From Gammaproteobacteria bacterium (GTDB lineage: Bacteria > Pseudomonadota > Gammaproteobacteria > Steroidobacterales > Steroidobacteraceae): a stretch of 9,096 nt of DNA. The DNA lies in assembly GCA_009923475.1 (NCBI GenBank), contig RFTM01000046.1, forward strand, positions 1 to 9,096, read 5' to 3'. Below, one piece after another: positions 1 through 5,969 of the stretch. Each line of letters starts with the position of its first letter. Within the stretch, counting starts at the first letter, position 1. The position numbers and the translations under genes were made by a program. A model generated the notes under the pieces. It did not search any database, was not told the origin of the DNA, and saw only the letters and a list, made by a program, of their open reading frames with translations.

Positions 1-5
1 GTACC

Positions 6-1178
6 TCAGACGAAACCGAGCTGTTTGGCGGCGAGGTCGAGCATGATCTCCTCGGACCCGCCGGCGATGACGTTGGGGCGCACCTCGCGGTAGATGCGCT
101 CGATCTTGCAGCCGCGCATGTACGAGGCGCCGCCGAGGATCTGCGCCGACTCGCGCGCGCAGAACTCCATGGTGCGGGCGCCCTGGATCTTGAGCAGCGC
201 GATCTCGCCGGCGTCGTCCCTGCCGCGCATCACGGACTCGCAGGCGCGGTCCACCCAGGCCTGGGTGGCGAAGATCATGCGCGCCATCTCCGAGAACTTG
301 TGGCGGATCGCCTGGTACTGGTTGAGCCTGGTGCCGAAGGTCTCGCGCTCGCGGGCCCAGGCGAGCGCCTCCTCGAGGCAGACCATCGCGAAGGCGTTGG
401 AGGAGCTCGCGATGCCGACGCGCTCGCCGTTGAAGTTGGCCATCAGGCCCTTGAACGCGCCGCCCTCTTCGCCGATGAGGTTCTCGACCGGCACCTCGAC
501 GTCCTCGAAGTAGAGCGTCGCCGTGTCGGAGCAATGCCAGCCCATCTTGTCGAGCTTGGTCTGCGTGAAGCCCTTGGCGCCCTTGTCGACGAGCAGCAGG
601 CTGATGCCCCTGGCGCCCGGGCCGCCGGTGCGCACCGCCACCACATAGTGGTCCGCGCGCATGCCGGAGGTGATGTAGGTCTTGGAGCCGTTGATGACGT
701 AGCGGTCGCCCTTGCGCTCGGCGCGGGTGCGCAGCGCCGCGACGTCCGAGCCGCCCGAGGGCTCGGTGACGCCGAGCGCGATGATCTTCTCGCCGGCGAG
801 CACCGCCGGGACGATGCGGCGCTTGAGCTCCGCGGACCCCGCCGCGATCACGGGCGGCAGCGCCACGCCGTGGATCATGAGGCTCGCGAGCAGCCCGCCG
901 GCGCCGGCCTGCGCGAGCTCGGCGCCGCTGATGAGGCCGTGGAAGCGGTCGATGCCCTCGGTGACGCCGCCGAATTCCTCGGGGAAGCCGAGCCCGATGA
1001 GGCCCACCTCCGCCGCCTTGCGGTGCAGCTCGCGGGGCAGCTCGCCCGCGCGCTCCCAGGCGTCGATGTGCGGCTCGATCTCGCGCGCGACGAAGCGCTT
1101 GACCGTGTCGGCCCACTCGCGGTGGCTGTCGTTGTAGTGCGGGCTGCGCGCGCACCATTGGTCGAACATCTTGGGCAT
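6..1178 (-). CDS. Acyl-CoA dehydrogenase (FAD-dependent), complete
   Basis: This cytoplasmic flavoenzyme is expected to make the alpha,beta double bond in an acyl-CoA and pass electrons to an electron-transfer flavoprotein. The 390-residue length is normal for the family. The N-terminal helical domain, the middle beta domain with the signature GVTEPSGGSD (residues 136-145) and the C-terminal helical domain (NFNGER, then RERETFG, then QILGGASY) come in the standard order. At the position where medium- and short-chain enzymes carry the catalytic Glu (the YEGT motif), this protein reads AGGSEE. The likely base is instead Glu252 in NGER, the site used by isovaleryl-CoA and long-chain dehydrogenases. 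An in-frame GTG lies two codons upstream (1184), but ATG 1178 is preferred because GGAG at 1186-1189 then sits 7 bases upstream. It starts 12 bases after the racemase stop, so co-transcription is likely. The exact substrate cannot be read; a branched-chain or 2-methyl acyl-CoA is inferred from the neighbour. Confidence 0.95.
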   Translation of the reverse strand: MPKMFDQWCARSPHYNDSHREWADTVKRFVAREIEPHIDAWERAGELPRELHRKAAEVGLIGLGFPEEFGGVTEGIDRFHGLISGAELAQAGAGGLLASLMIHGVALPPVIAAGSAELKRRIVPAVLAGEKIIALGVTEPSGGSDVAALRTRAERKGDRYVINGSKTYITSGMRADHYVVAVRTGGPGARGISLLLVDKGAKGFTQTKLDKMGWHCSDTATLYFEDVEVPVENLIGEEGGAFKGLMANFNGERVGIASSSNAFAMVCLEEALAWARERETFGTRLNQYQAIRHKFSEMARMIFATQAWVDRACESVMRGRDDAGEIALLKIQGARTMEFCARESAQILGGASYMRGCKIERIYREVRPNVIAGGSEEIMLDLAAKQLGFV

Positions 1179-1190
1179 CTGCACTCTCCG

Positions 1191-2363
1191 CTATCTGTCC
1201 TTGGGCAGCCGCAGCGCGCCGGAGGCGGCGAGCCGCGCGATGCCGTCATCGTCGATGCCGAGCTCGCGCAGGATCTGCGCGCCTTCGGCGCCCGGCGCGC
1301 CGGACAACGGTCCCGCGGCCGCGGGCGTCGCGGAGAACCGCGGCGCCGGCGCGGGGAAATCGAGGCCGTCCTGCGACCGGAAGGCGCCGCGCGCGACGTT
1401 GTGCGGATGGCGCCGCGCCTCGTCGAAGTCGAGCACCGGCGCGAAGCAGACATCGCTGCCCTCGAGCCGCGCGGTCCACTCGTCGCGGCTGCGGCGTTTC
1501 ACGGCAGCGGCCACCTCGGCGCGCAGCGCCGGCCACTGCGACGGGTCCATCTGCGCCGCGAAGCGCGCGGGATCGAGCTCCAAGGCCTGCAGCATGGCCG
1601 CATAGAACGGCGGCTCGATGGCGCCGAGCGTGATCCAGCGGCCGTCTGCGCACTCGAAGACGCCATAGAAATGCGCGCCGCCGTCGAGCATGTTCCCGCC
1701 GCGCCCCGCCGGCCACATGCCGCCCGAACGCATGCCCCAGATGAGCGAGGCGAGCGACGAGGCGCCGTCGACCATCGCGGCGTCGACCACCTGCCCCCGA
1801 CCGCTGTCGCGCGCCTCCAGCGCCGCGGCCAACACGCCGAACGCGAGCAGCAGCCCGCCGCCGGCGAAGTCGCCGAGCAGGTTCAGGGGCGCGACCGGAC
1901 CGCTCTCGGGAGTGCCGATGGCGTCGAGCAGGCCGGTGAGCGCGATGTAGTTGAGGTCGTGGCCGGGCGCCTGCGCGAGCGGGCCGTCCTGCCCCCAACC
2001 GGTGACCCGGCCGTAGACGAGGCGCGGGTTCGTCGCGAGGCAGTCCTGCGGCCCCAGCCCGATGCGCTCCATCACGCCCGGTCGGAAGCCCTCGATCAGC
2101 GCGTCGCTGCCCGCGACGAGGCGGCGGGCCACGTCCAGCGCCGCGGGATCTTTGAGGTTGAGCGCGATGCTGCGGCGCCCGCGGCCGAGCACGCGATGCC
2201 CCGGATCGGCACGGCGCGCGTCATGCCGCTCGATGCGGATGACCTCCGCACCGAGGTCGGCGAGCAGCATCCCGGCATAGGGCGCCGGCCCGATGGCGCC
2301 GAACTCGATGACCCGCAGCGATGACAGCGGCCCCTTCGCGGCTGGATCGGTGCTGCTGGCCAA
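1191..2363 (-). CDS. Alpha-methylacyl-CoA racemase (CaiB/BaiF CoA-transferase superfamily)
   Basis: It probably interconverts (2R)- and (2S)-2-methylacyl-CoA, so that branched fatty acids or sterol side chains can enter S-specific beta-oxidation. The 390-residue protein opens with the family pattern LRVIEFG and LADLGAEVIRIE. All three residues matching the catalytic set of Mycobacterium tuberculosis Mcr (His126, Asp156, Glu241) are present: His135 in GHDLNY, Asp165 in GDFAGGG and Glu250 in GAIEPPFY, each displaced by exactly nine. The segment NMLDGGAHFYGVF is also racemase-like, which favours AMACR over formyl- or succinyl-CoA transferases of the same fold. The start is TTG 2361-2363, supported by a strong GGGAGGGG at 2366-2373 and by its distance to the conserved N-terminus; no ATG fits as well. 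The acyl-CoA dehydrogenase follows in the same direction. A CoA-transferase role cannot be excluded from sequence. Confidence 0.92.
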   Translation of the reverse strand: MASSTDPAAKGPLSSLRVIEFGAIGPAPYAGMLLADLGAEVIRIERHDARRADPGHRVLGRGRRSIALNLKDPAALDVARRLVAGSDALIEGFRPGVMERIGLGPQDCLATNPRLVYGRVTGWGQDGPLAQAPGHDLNYIALTGLLDAIGTPESGPVAPLNLLGDFAGGGLLLAFGVLAAALEARDSGRGQVVDAAMVDGASSLASLIWGMRSGGMWPAGRGGNMLDGGAHFYGVFECADGRWITLGAIEPPFYAAMLQALELDPARFAAQMDPSQWPALRAEVAAAVKRRSRDEWTARLEGSDVCFAPVLDFDEARRHPHNVARGAFRSQDGLDFPAPAPRFSATPAAAGPLSGAPGAEGAQILRELGIDDDGIARLAASGALRLPKDR

Positions 2364-2365
2364 AG

Positions 2366-2373
2366 CCCCTCCC
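2366..2373 (-). promoter_or_regulatory. Ribosome binding site supporting a TTG start
   Basis: On the minus strand GGGAGGGG lies directly upstream of TTG 2363, with GGAGG spaced five bases from the start codon. This is the strongest Shine-Dalgarno sequence in the window and is the main reason to accept the non-ATG start of the racemase. Confidence 0.7.
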
Positions 2374-2403
2374 GGTTACGTTGTTCGACGCTGGACACCC
2401 GGG

Positions 2404-2409
2404 ATACTA
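2404..2409 (-). promoter_or_regulatory. Possible -10 element of the racemase/dehydrogenase operon
   Basis: The minus strand reads TAGTAT, a TAnnnT hexamer, about 40 bases before the TTG start, in the only A/T-rich stretch of this region. No convincing -35 hexamer stands 16-18 bases upstream; a T6 run lies at only about 11 bases. The site is therefore a candidate only. Confidence 0.3.
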
Positions 2410-2420
2410 TCGTAATTCGC

Positions 2421-2440
2421 AAAAAACAGGGTCTTTTTTT
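2421..2440 (-). terminator. A/T stem candidate terminator after the unknown secreted protein
   Basis: Six A and seven T residues flank a 7-base core (CAGGGTC on the plus strand). Minus-strand RNA would carry an A run, a short core and a U6 run immediately after the TAA stop (2439-2441). The stem would be A-U pairs only, so intrinsic termination would rest on the U run rather than on a stable hairpin. It is the most A/T-rich spot in a very GC-rich window and separates the 573-residue gene from the racemase operon. Confidence 0.3.
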
Positions 2441-4160
2441 ACGAATCCGGCGGCTCCGGGCTCGTGACCCGCGCCATCTTGCCGACCTCGAACCGCACCA
2501 AGCCCAGCACCGTCGTGTAGAACAGCGCCCCGTCGCGGTCGCACTTGATGCCGGTGAAGGCGCCGTTGAACAGCGGGTCGTCGCCGGACGCGATGCTCAT
2601 CACGAGCTCGCCGGTGTCGATGTCGAAGCCGAGATGGTAGAGCCCGCCGGGTGCGTCGCCCAAAGTGCCGTTCACGATCACCATGCGGCTGCCGCCGCTG
2701 ATCATGGGCACCGTAGCCACCGTCCCGACATCCGTGCGGGCCCAGCGCGGGCGCCAACGGTCGCCCGTGGTGTCCCACTCGAACATCGCGACGCCGCGTG
2801 GCAGCGGTCGCGTGGACCCTGCGAACAGCCCGCGCAAGTAAGAGCCTCGCACCGGCAACGGCTTGGCGGCCTGCGTCGGCACGGCGTTCAGCACGAAGGC
2901 GTGGCCGCCGCGCACCACCACCGACTGCTCGGACTGCACGGTGGTGAACGCGGAGCCGAGATCCACCTCGACCTGGTCGGCGAGCCGCGACGCGCCCGGC
3001 GGCAGGGCATCGCGCCAGAACGCCACCAGGCGCATCTTGCGGCGGCCATCGGTGATCACCACCAGCTTGTCGGCGCCCGGCCCGAAACCCATCAGCGTCG
3101 GCGTCGCGCCGGTGCCGTCGCTGATCTTGCCCATCGGCAACCGTTCGCCGGCATCGTAGGCCGCCGACCACGCGCCCGCGGCCTCCGAGTCGTGGATGCG
3201 CCCCTGCGCATCGACCACCAGCCGGTACATGCGGCGGTTGGAGGCGACGTACACGGCGCCGCCGCCCGCCTCCTCGCTGGTGGCGAAGCTGTTGGTGAAC
3301 ACCTCGGCAGGGTCCTTCGCGCGATAGACGTCGATCATCCGCAGCGTGCGGCGGTCGAGCGTGATGATGAGGCCCCCGACCGTGTTCACCACGAGATGGC
3401 CGTTGAAGGTCATGCCCAGCCCGAACACGCTGTCGGTGCGGAAGATGGTGCGGGCCGCCACCTTGGCGTCATCGAAGAGGTCGTCGGGCAGCGTGACCTG
3501 CAAGGGCTCCGCGAGCTTCGATCGCGGGTCGCCCGGGTCCTGCTGGTCGATGCGCAGCAGGCCGCGGGCGTTGGCGCCGACGAAGGCGTGGTCGGCGGTC
3601 AGCAGCGAGTAGAGCACGCCTTGCGCCACCTGGTCCTCGACCGCGCTCTCGAGGCGGTTCGGCTGCTTGCGCGCCCAGTCGATGAGGCCCTGCTCGTCGC
3701 GGCGCGCGAGGAAGCCGCGGATATCTTTGGCCTGCTGCCGCCTGAGCGCATCGGACGGCGGCGCGTAGCCCGGCAGCGCGTGCCGCACGGCGCGGCGGTC
3801 GATCTCGCGCCAACGGCCGCCGTCGCGCAGGGACTTGCGCAGCTGCGTGCCGGTGAAGAACCACAGCACCTCGCGGCCGCGCACCTGTGCCGTGTAGGCC
3901 GGGATGCCGAGCGCCTCGCTCGGGATCCACTCGTAGGAACCGGGCGTCACCCGGTAGTGGCCGCGTGGCACCGCGGCTTCGGTGCTGTCGGTGGCGGCGT
4001 CGTTCCAATGGCTCTGGTTGTTGGCTTCGCTCGCGAGCCAGGGGTTCTGGGCGGGACCCGCGACGGGCGCCGCCCCGGCCGCAAAAGCGGGCGGGACGCA
4101 GCTGGCGAACGAGACCCACGCGAGCAAGGCTGCAGCGGATGGACGGTGACGACGCGGCAT
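2439..4160 (-). CDS. Exported protein of unknown function, beta-propeller-like
   Basis: I do not recognise this 573-residue protein as a named family. The N-terminus MPRRHRPSAAALLAW is a typical basic-then-hydrophobic signal peptide, with a probable cleavage after AFA (residues 25-27). SFASC at 17-21 is a poor lipobox. After a Pro/Ala stretch, residues 85-240 hold a tryptophan- and arginine-rich part. Residues 240-560 show repeated strand pairs such as LVVNTVGGLIITLDR, GAVYVASNRRMYRL, DKLVVITDGRRKMRL, YHLGFDIDTGELVMS and GALFYTTVLGLVRFE, suggesting a six- to eight-bladed propeller of the quinoprotein/WD type. No catalytic motif, haem site or transmembrane anchor is seen. ATG 4160 is preferred because AGGA lies 8 bases upstream; in-frame ATGs at 4169, 4205 and 4214 would push the signal peptide inward or run into the divergent gene. 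The periplasmic or secreted location is inference. Confidence 0.8.
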   Translation of the reverse strand: MPRRHRPSAAALLAWVSFASCVPPAFAAGAAPVAGPAQNPWLASEANNQSHWNDAATDSTEAAVPRGHYRVTPGSYEWIPSEALGIPAYTAQVRGREVLWFFTGTQLRKSLRDGGRWREIDRRAVRHALPGYAPPSDALRRQQAKDIRGFLARRDEQGLIDWARKQPNRLESAVEDQVAQGVLYSLLTADHAFVGANARGLLRIDQQDPGDPRSKLAEPLQVTLPDDLFDDAKVAARTIFRTDSVFGLGMTFNGHLVVNTVGGLIITLDRRTLRMIDVYRAKDPAEVFTNSFATSEEAGGGAVYVASNRRMYRLVVDAQGRIHDSEAAGAWSAAYDAGERLPMGKISDGTGATPTLMGFGPGADKLVVITDGRRKMRLVAFWRDALPPGASRLADQVEVDLGSAFTTVQSEQSVVVRGGHAFVLNAVPTQAAKPLPVRGSYLRGLFAGSTRPLPRGVAMFEWDTTGDRWRPRWARTDVGTVATVPMISGGSRMVIVNGTLGDAPGGLYHLGFDIDTGELVMSIASGDDPLFNGAFTGIKCDRDGALFYTTVLGLVRFEVGKMARVTSPEPPDS

Positions 4161-4185
4161 GCGCGTCATCCTAATGCCTGCCGCG

Positions 4186-4197
4186 CTCCGATACACT
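4186..4197 (+). promoter_or_regulatory. Candidate -10 element (TACACT) of the DUF4440 gene
   Basis: The word CTCCGATACACT ends in TACACT at 4192-4197, six bases before ATG 4204. No Shine-Dalgarno sequence lies between, so transcription would begin at or within a base or two of the start codon. No good -35 hexamer is seen 16-18 bases upstream. The same 12-base word with one change recurs at 4636-4647. Confidence 0.4.
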
Positions 4198-4203
4198 CGG
4201 GCC

Positions 4204-4623
4204 ATGCACGCCACGACGACCGACGACAGCCCCGTCGACGCCGACCGGGCCTACTTCGCCGCCATCGCCTCCCATCCGCCGGCGGCGCTCGAGGACCTGC
4301 TCGACGACGGGTTCGTCTACCGCACCGCCCGCGGCACCGCCATCGGCAAGCGGGCCCTCATCGGACACCTGGCGCAGGGACTGACGCGGGTCGCCAAGAT
4401 CCGCAGCCTGCGCGCCGTGCCGGCGCGCAACGGCGACACCGCCGTGGTCACCGGTGTCGCCGAGGTCACCCTCGATGAAGCGCAAGGACCGCGCACCGTT
4501 TGGTCGCGCTACATCCACGTCTGGACGCTGCGTGACGGGCGCTGGCGCTTGCTGTACCGCGAGGCGGGCGAATCGCCGGGTGCCCTGCCGGACGACCAGG
4601 CGACCGCCGACCTCGCACCCTGA
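4204..4623 (+). CDS. DUF4440 / NTF2-like (SnoaL fold) small protein
   Basis: This 139-residue cytoplasmic protein has no signal peptide. It follows the DUF4440 cone-fold layout: an N-terminal helix (ADRAYFAAIASH), LLDDGFVYRTARG with a following KRALIGHL helix, and the strands DTAVVTGVAEV, WSRYIHVWTLRDG and RWRLLYREA. The last two are the usual signature of the family. Members act as small ligand-binding or enzyme-like domains with varied roles, so no reaction is assigned. ATG 4204 is chosen because the family normally starts just before this helix and a TACACT hexamer lies six bases upstream. Earlier in-frame ATGs (4159, 4174) would add unrelated residues and overlap the divergent gene. Only 43 bases separate it from that gene, so the two share one control region. 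A promoter and the copper genes follow. Confidence 0.82.
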   Translation: MHATTTDDSPVDADRAYFAAIASHPPAALEDLLDDGFVYRTARGTAIGKRALIGHLAQGLTRVAKIRSLRAVPARNGDTAVVTGVAEVTLDEAQGPRTVWSRYIHVWTLRDGRWRLLYREAGESPGALPDDQATADLAP

Positions 4624-4635
4624 GCCGCAGCGCGT

Positions 4636-4647
4636 CTCCGATACAAT
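4636..4647 (+). promoter_or_regulatory. Candidate -10 element (TACAAT) of the copper-delivery pair
   Basis: CTCCGATACAAT ends in TACAAT at 4642-4647, five of six bases matching the sigma-70 consensus. Transcription would start near 4654, giving a leader of about 22 bases that contains the ribosome binding site. No clear -35 hexamer is visible, since the region upstream is the end of the DUF4440 gene. The word matches 11 of 12 bases at 4186-4197. Confidence 0.5.
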
Positions 4648-4662
4648 ACGCAGCATCCGCTT

Positions 4663-4670
4663 GAGGAGAT
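4663..4670 (+). promoter_or_regulatory. Ribosome binding site for the GTG-started PCu(A)C gene
   Basis: GAGGAGAT stands five bases before GTG 4676. It fixes the start of the copper chaperone on a GTG that directly precedes its signal peptide. Confidence 0.75.
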
Positions 4671-4675
4671 CCATC

Positions 4676-5236
4676 GTGCCCAGCCTGTCCCCCCGACGTT
4701 CCCTCATCGCGATCACGCTTGCCGCCGCCCTCGCCGCCCTCGCCGCCCTCACGCCTGCGGCCGTGCAGGCCGCGCCCGCAGGCATCACCATCGAGGACGC
4801 CTGGACCCGCGCCACGGCACCGGGACAAGCGGTCGCCGGCGGCTTCATGACCGTGGTCAACGCGACCGCCGCCGAGGATCGCCTGCTGCGCGCCAGCAGC
4901 CCCGTGGCGAAGGAGATCCAGGTCCACAACACGTCGATGGACGACGGCGTGATGCGCATGCGCCCCATGGCCGACGGCGTCGTCATCCCCGCCGGCGGCC
5001 GGGTCGAGTTCAAGCCGCGCGCCTTGCACCTGATGCTCATCGGCCTGCAGGCGCCGCTTGCCGCCGGGTCGACCGTGCCGTTGACGCTCGAGTTCGCGCG
5101 CGCGGGCAAGGTGGGCGCGACCTTGCGCGTCGAGGCGGTCGCTGCGCAACCCGCCGCGCCGGCCGCCGCGCCGGCCGCCGCACCGGCCGCGCCCGCCGCG
5201 GGCCACGACCACCACTCCATGAAGCACGGCGAGTGA
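4676..5236 (+). CDS. PCu(A)C periplasmic copper chaperone with His/Met tail
   Basis: This 186-residue exported protein should bind Cu(I) in the periplasm and hand it to the CuA site of cytochrome c oxidase, alone or with Sco. Residues 1-32 form a signal peptide (cleavage near AVQA|APAG). The PCu(A)C/DUF461 domain follows, with ITIEDAWTRATAPG at 37-50 and the copper ligands His84, Met95, His118 and Met120, the known H...M...HxM pattern. After the domain, residues 158-176 form a Pro/Ala linker, and the protein ends HDHHSMKHGE, an extra His/Met cluster likely to bind copper. The start is GTG 4676, supported by GAGGAG five bases before it and by the signal peptide beginning there. In-frame upstream codons extend back to 4454 within the previous gene but would bury the signal sequence. 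The stop codon overlaps the Sco gene start, implying translational coupling. Confidence 0.95.
   Translation: MPSLSPRRSLIAITLAAALAALAALTPAAVQAAPAGITIEDAWTRATAPGQAVAGGFMTVVNATAAEDRLLRASSPVAKEIQVHNTSMDDGVMRMRPMADGVVIPAGGRVEFKPRALHLMLIGLQAPLAAGSTVPLTLEFARAGKVGATLRVEAVAAQPAAPAAAPAAAPAAPAAGHDHHSMKHGE
4724..4750 (+). repeat. Three perfect copies of a 9-base repeat in the signal peptide
   Basis: GCCGCCCTC occurs three times in tandem, in frame, and encodes three Ala-Ala-Leu units in the hydrophobic core of the PCu(A)C signal peptide. Because the unit is a multiple of three, gain or loss of a copy would change signal length without shifting the frame. Confidence 0.85.
5153..5200 (+). repeat. Imperfect 12-base GC repeat encoding a Pro/Ala linker
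   Basis: About four units related to GCCGCCGCGCCG run in frame and encode alternating Ala runs and single Pro residues. They join the PCu(A)C domain to its His/Met tail. The third and fourth copies carry point changes and a shortened unit. Confidence 0.75.
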
Positions 5237-5847
5237 TGGCATCGCGCCGCCGAGGCCGCGCCATCGCGGGACTGCAGCTTGCGACAGCGGTCGCGCTGGC
5301 CGCGCTGTCGCTCGCCGCCTGCGCACCCCCGCCGCCCTTCAACGCCACCGAGGTCAAGGGCATCGACTACGGCCGGGGGATCGGCATACCCGACACCGAA
5401 GGCCGCGTGCGACGCCTCGAGGACTTCAAGGGCGAGGTGACGCTGGTGTTCTTCGGCTTCACGCGCTGCCCGGACGTCTGCCCGACGACCCTGCTGCGGC
5501 TGCGGCAGGCCCGCGCCGCGCTGGGCCCGGACGCCGGCAAGCTGCGCGTGCTGCTGGTCAGCGTCGACCCCGAACGCGATACGCCGGCGGTGCTCGGCGC
5601 CTATGTCAAAAATTTCGACCCATCCTTCGTCGGCCTGCGGCCTGAGCCGGCGCAGCTTGAGGCGGTCGTGAAGGCCTTCCACGCCATCGCCGTCAAGGTG
5701 CCGCTCGGCGACGGCGGCGACTACACCATCGACCATTCGGCGACGCTCTACGTCTACGACCGCGCGAACCGCATGCGGCTCATCGCGCAGCCCGACCTGC
5801 CGGTGACGAAGCTCGCCGACGACCTGCGCCGTCTGGCACGGGAATAG
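5236..5847 (+). CDS. Sco1/SenC/PrrC-family copper metallochaperone lipoprotein
   Basis: This 203-residue membrane-anchored periplasmic protein has a thioredoxin fold and is expected to help insert copper into, or reduce, the CuA site of cytochrome c oxidase. The signal peptide ends in SLAAC, so Cys29 is the probable lipid-modified residue. The metal-binding CPDVC motif (Cys78, Cys82) follows FFGFTR, and the third ligand His167 lies in TIDHSAT. LVSVDPERDTP at 107-117 is also characteristic. The length is normal. ATG 5236 overlaps the TGA of the PCu(A)C gene (TGATG), so the ribosome probably reinitiates. A GTG one codon earlier (5233) is possible but adds only one residue. The pairing with a PCu(A)C protein is a known arrangement; the oxidase genes are not in this window. 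Confidence 0.95.
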   Translation: MASRRRGRAIAGLQLATAVALAALSLAACAPPPPFNATEVKGIDYGRGIGIPDTEGRVRRLEDFKGEVTLVFFGFTRCPDVCPTTLLRLRQARAALGPDAGKLRVLLVSVDPERDTPAVLGAYVKNFDPSFVGLRPEPAQLEAVVKAFHAIAVKVPLGDGGDYTIDHSATLYVYDRANRMRLIAQPDLPVTKLADDLRRLARE

Positions 5848-5850
5848 CCG

Positions 5851-5868
5851 CCCCGGGTCGTCCCGGGG
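5851..5868 (+). terminator. GC-rich perfect hairpin after the Sco gene
   Basis: CCCCGGG, a TCGT loop and CCCGGGG form a perfect seven-pair stem three bases after the Sco stop codon. There is no U run behind it, so it may be a U-less terminator or a 3'-end stabiliser of the copper mRNA. Confidence 0.45.
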
Positions 5869-5956
5869 ACGACGCCGACCTGCACGACGGGCCACGGCCC
5901 GACGCCGCATCCGCGCCCATGGAGGCCCCGCGGTGGCGATCGTCATGGTTTTGGGC

Positions 5957-5962
5957 TTATCA
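5957..5962 (+). promoter_or_regulatory. Possible -10 element just before the PlsC start
   Basis: TTATCA lies seven bases before ATG 5970 in a locally A/T-richer patch, with no Shine-Dalgarno sequence. The hexamer is weak, and the -35 position 17 bases upstream (TGGCGA) is also poor. It is listed because it fits the spacing seen before two other starts. Confidence 0.25.
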
Positions 5963-5969
5963 AGCCGCC

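Noticed and set aside
300..2324. A 674-codon open frame on the plus strand opposite the dehydrogenase and racemase genes
   Set aside because: It lies antisense to two genes with clear family motifs. Its product is an Arg/Ala/His-rich sequence with no domain, as expected from GC-biased third positions.
2634..4478. A 614-codon plus-strand open frame covering the unknown secreted gene and the start of the DUF4440 gene
   Set aside because: The composition is low-complexity Arg/Ala/Gly/His with no motif, and it crosses a divergent promoter region. The opposite-strand frame has a proper signal peptide and strand pattern.
5153..5200. Tandem GC units considered as a CRISPR-like or intergenic repeat array
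   Set aside because: The units are contiguous, have no spacers and are in frame as a Pro/Ala linker, so they are coding repeats.
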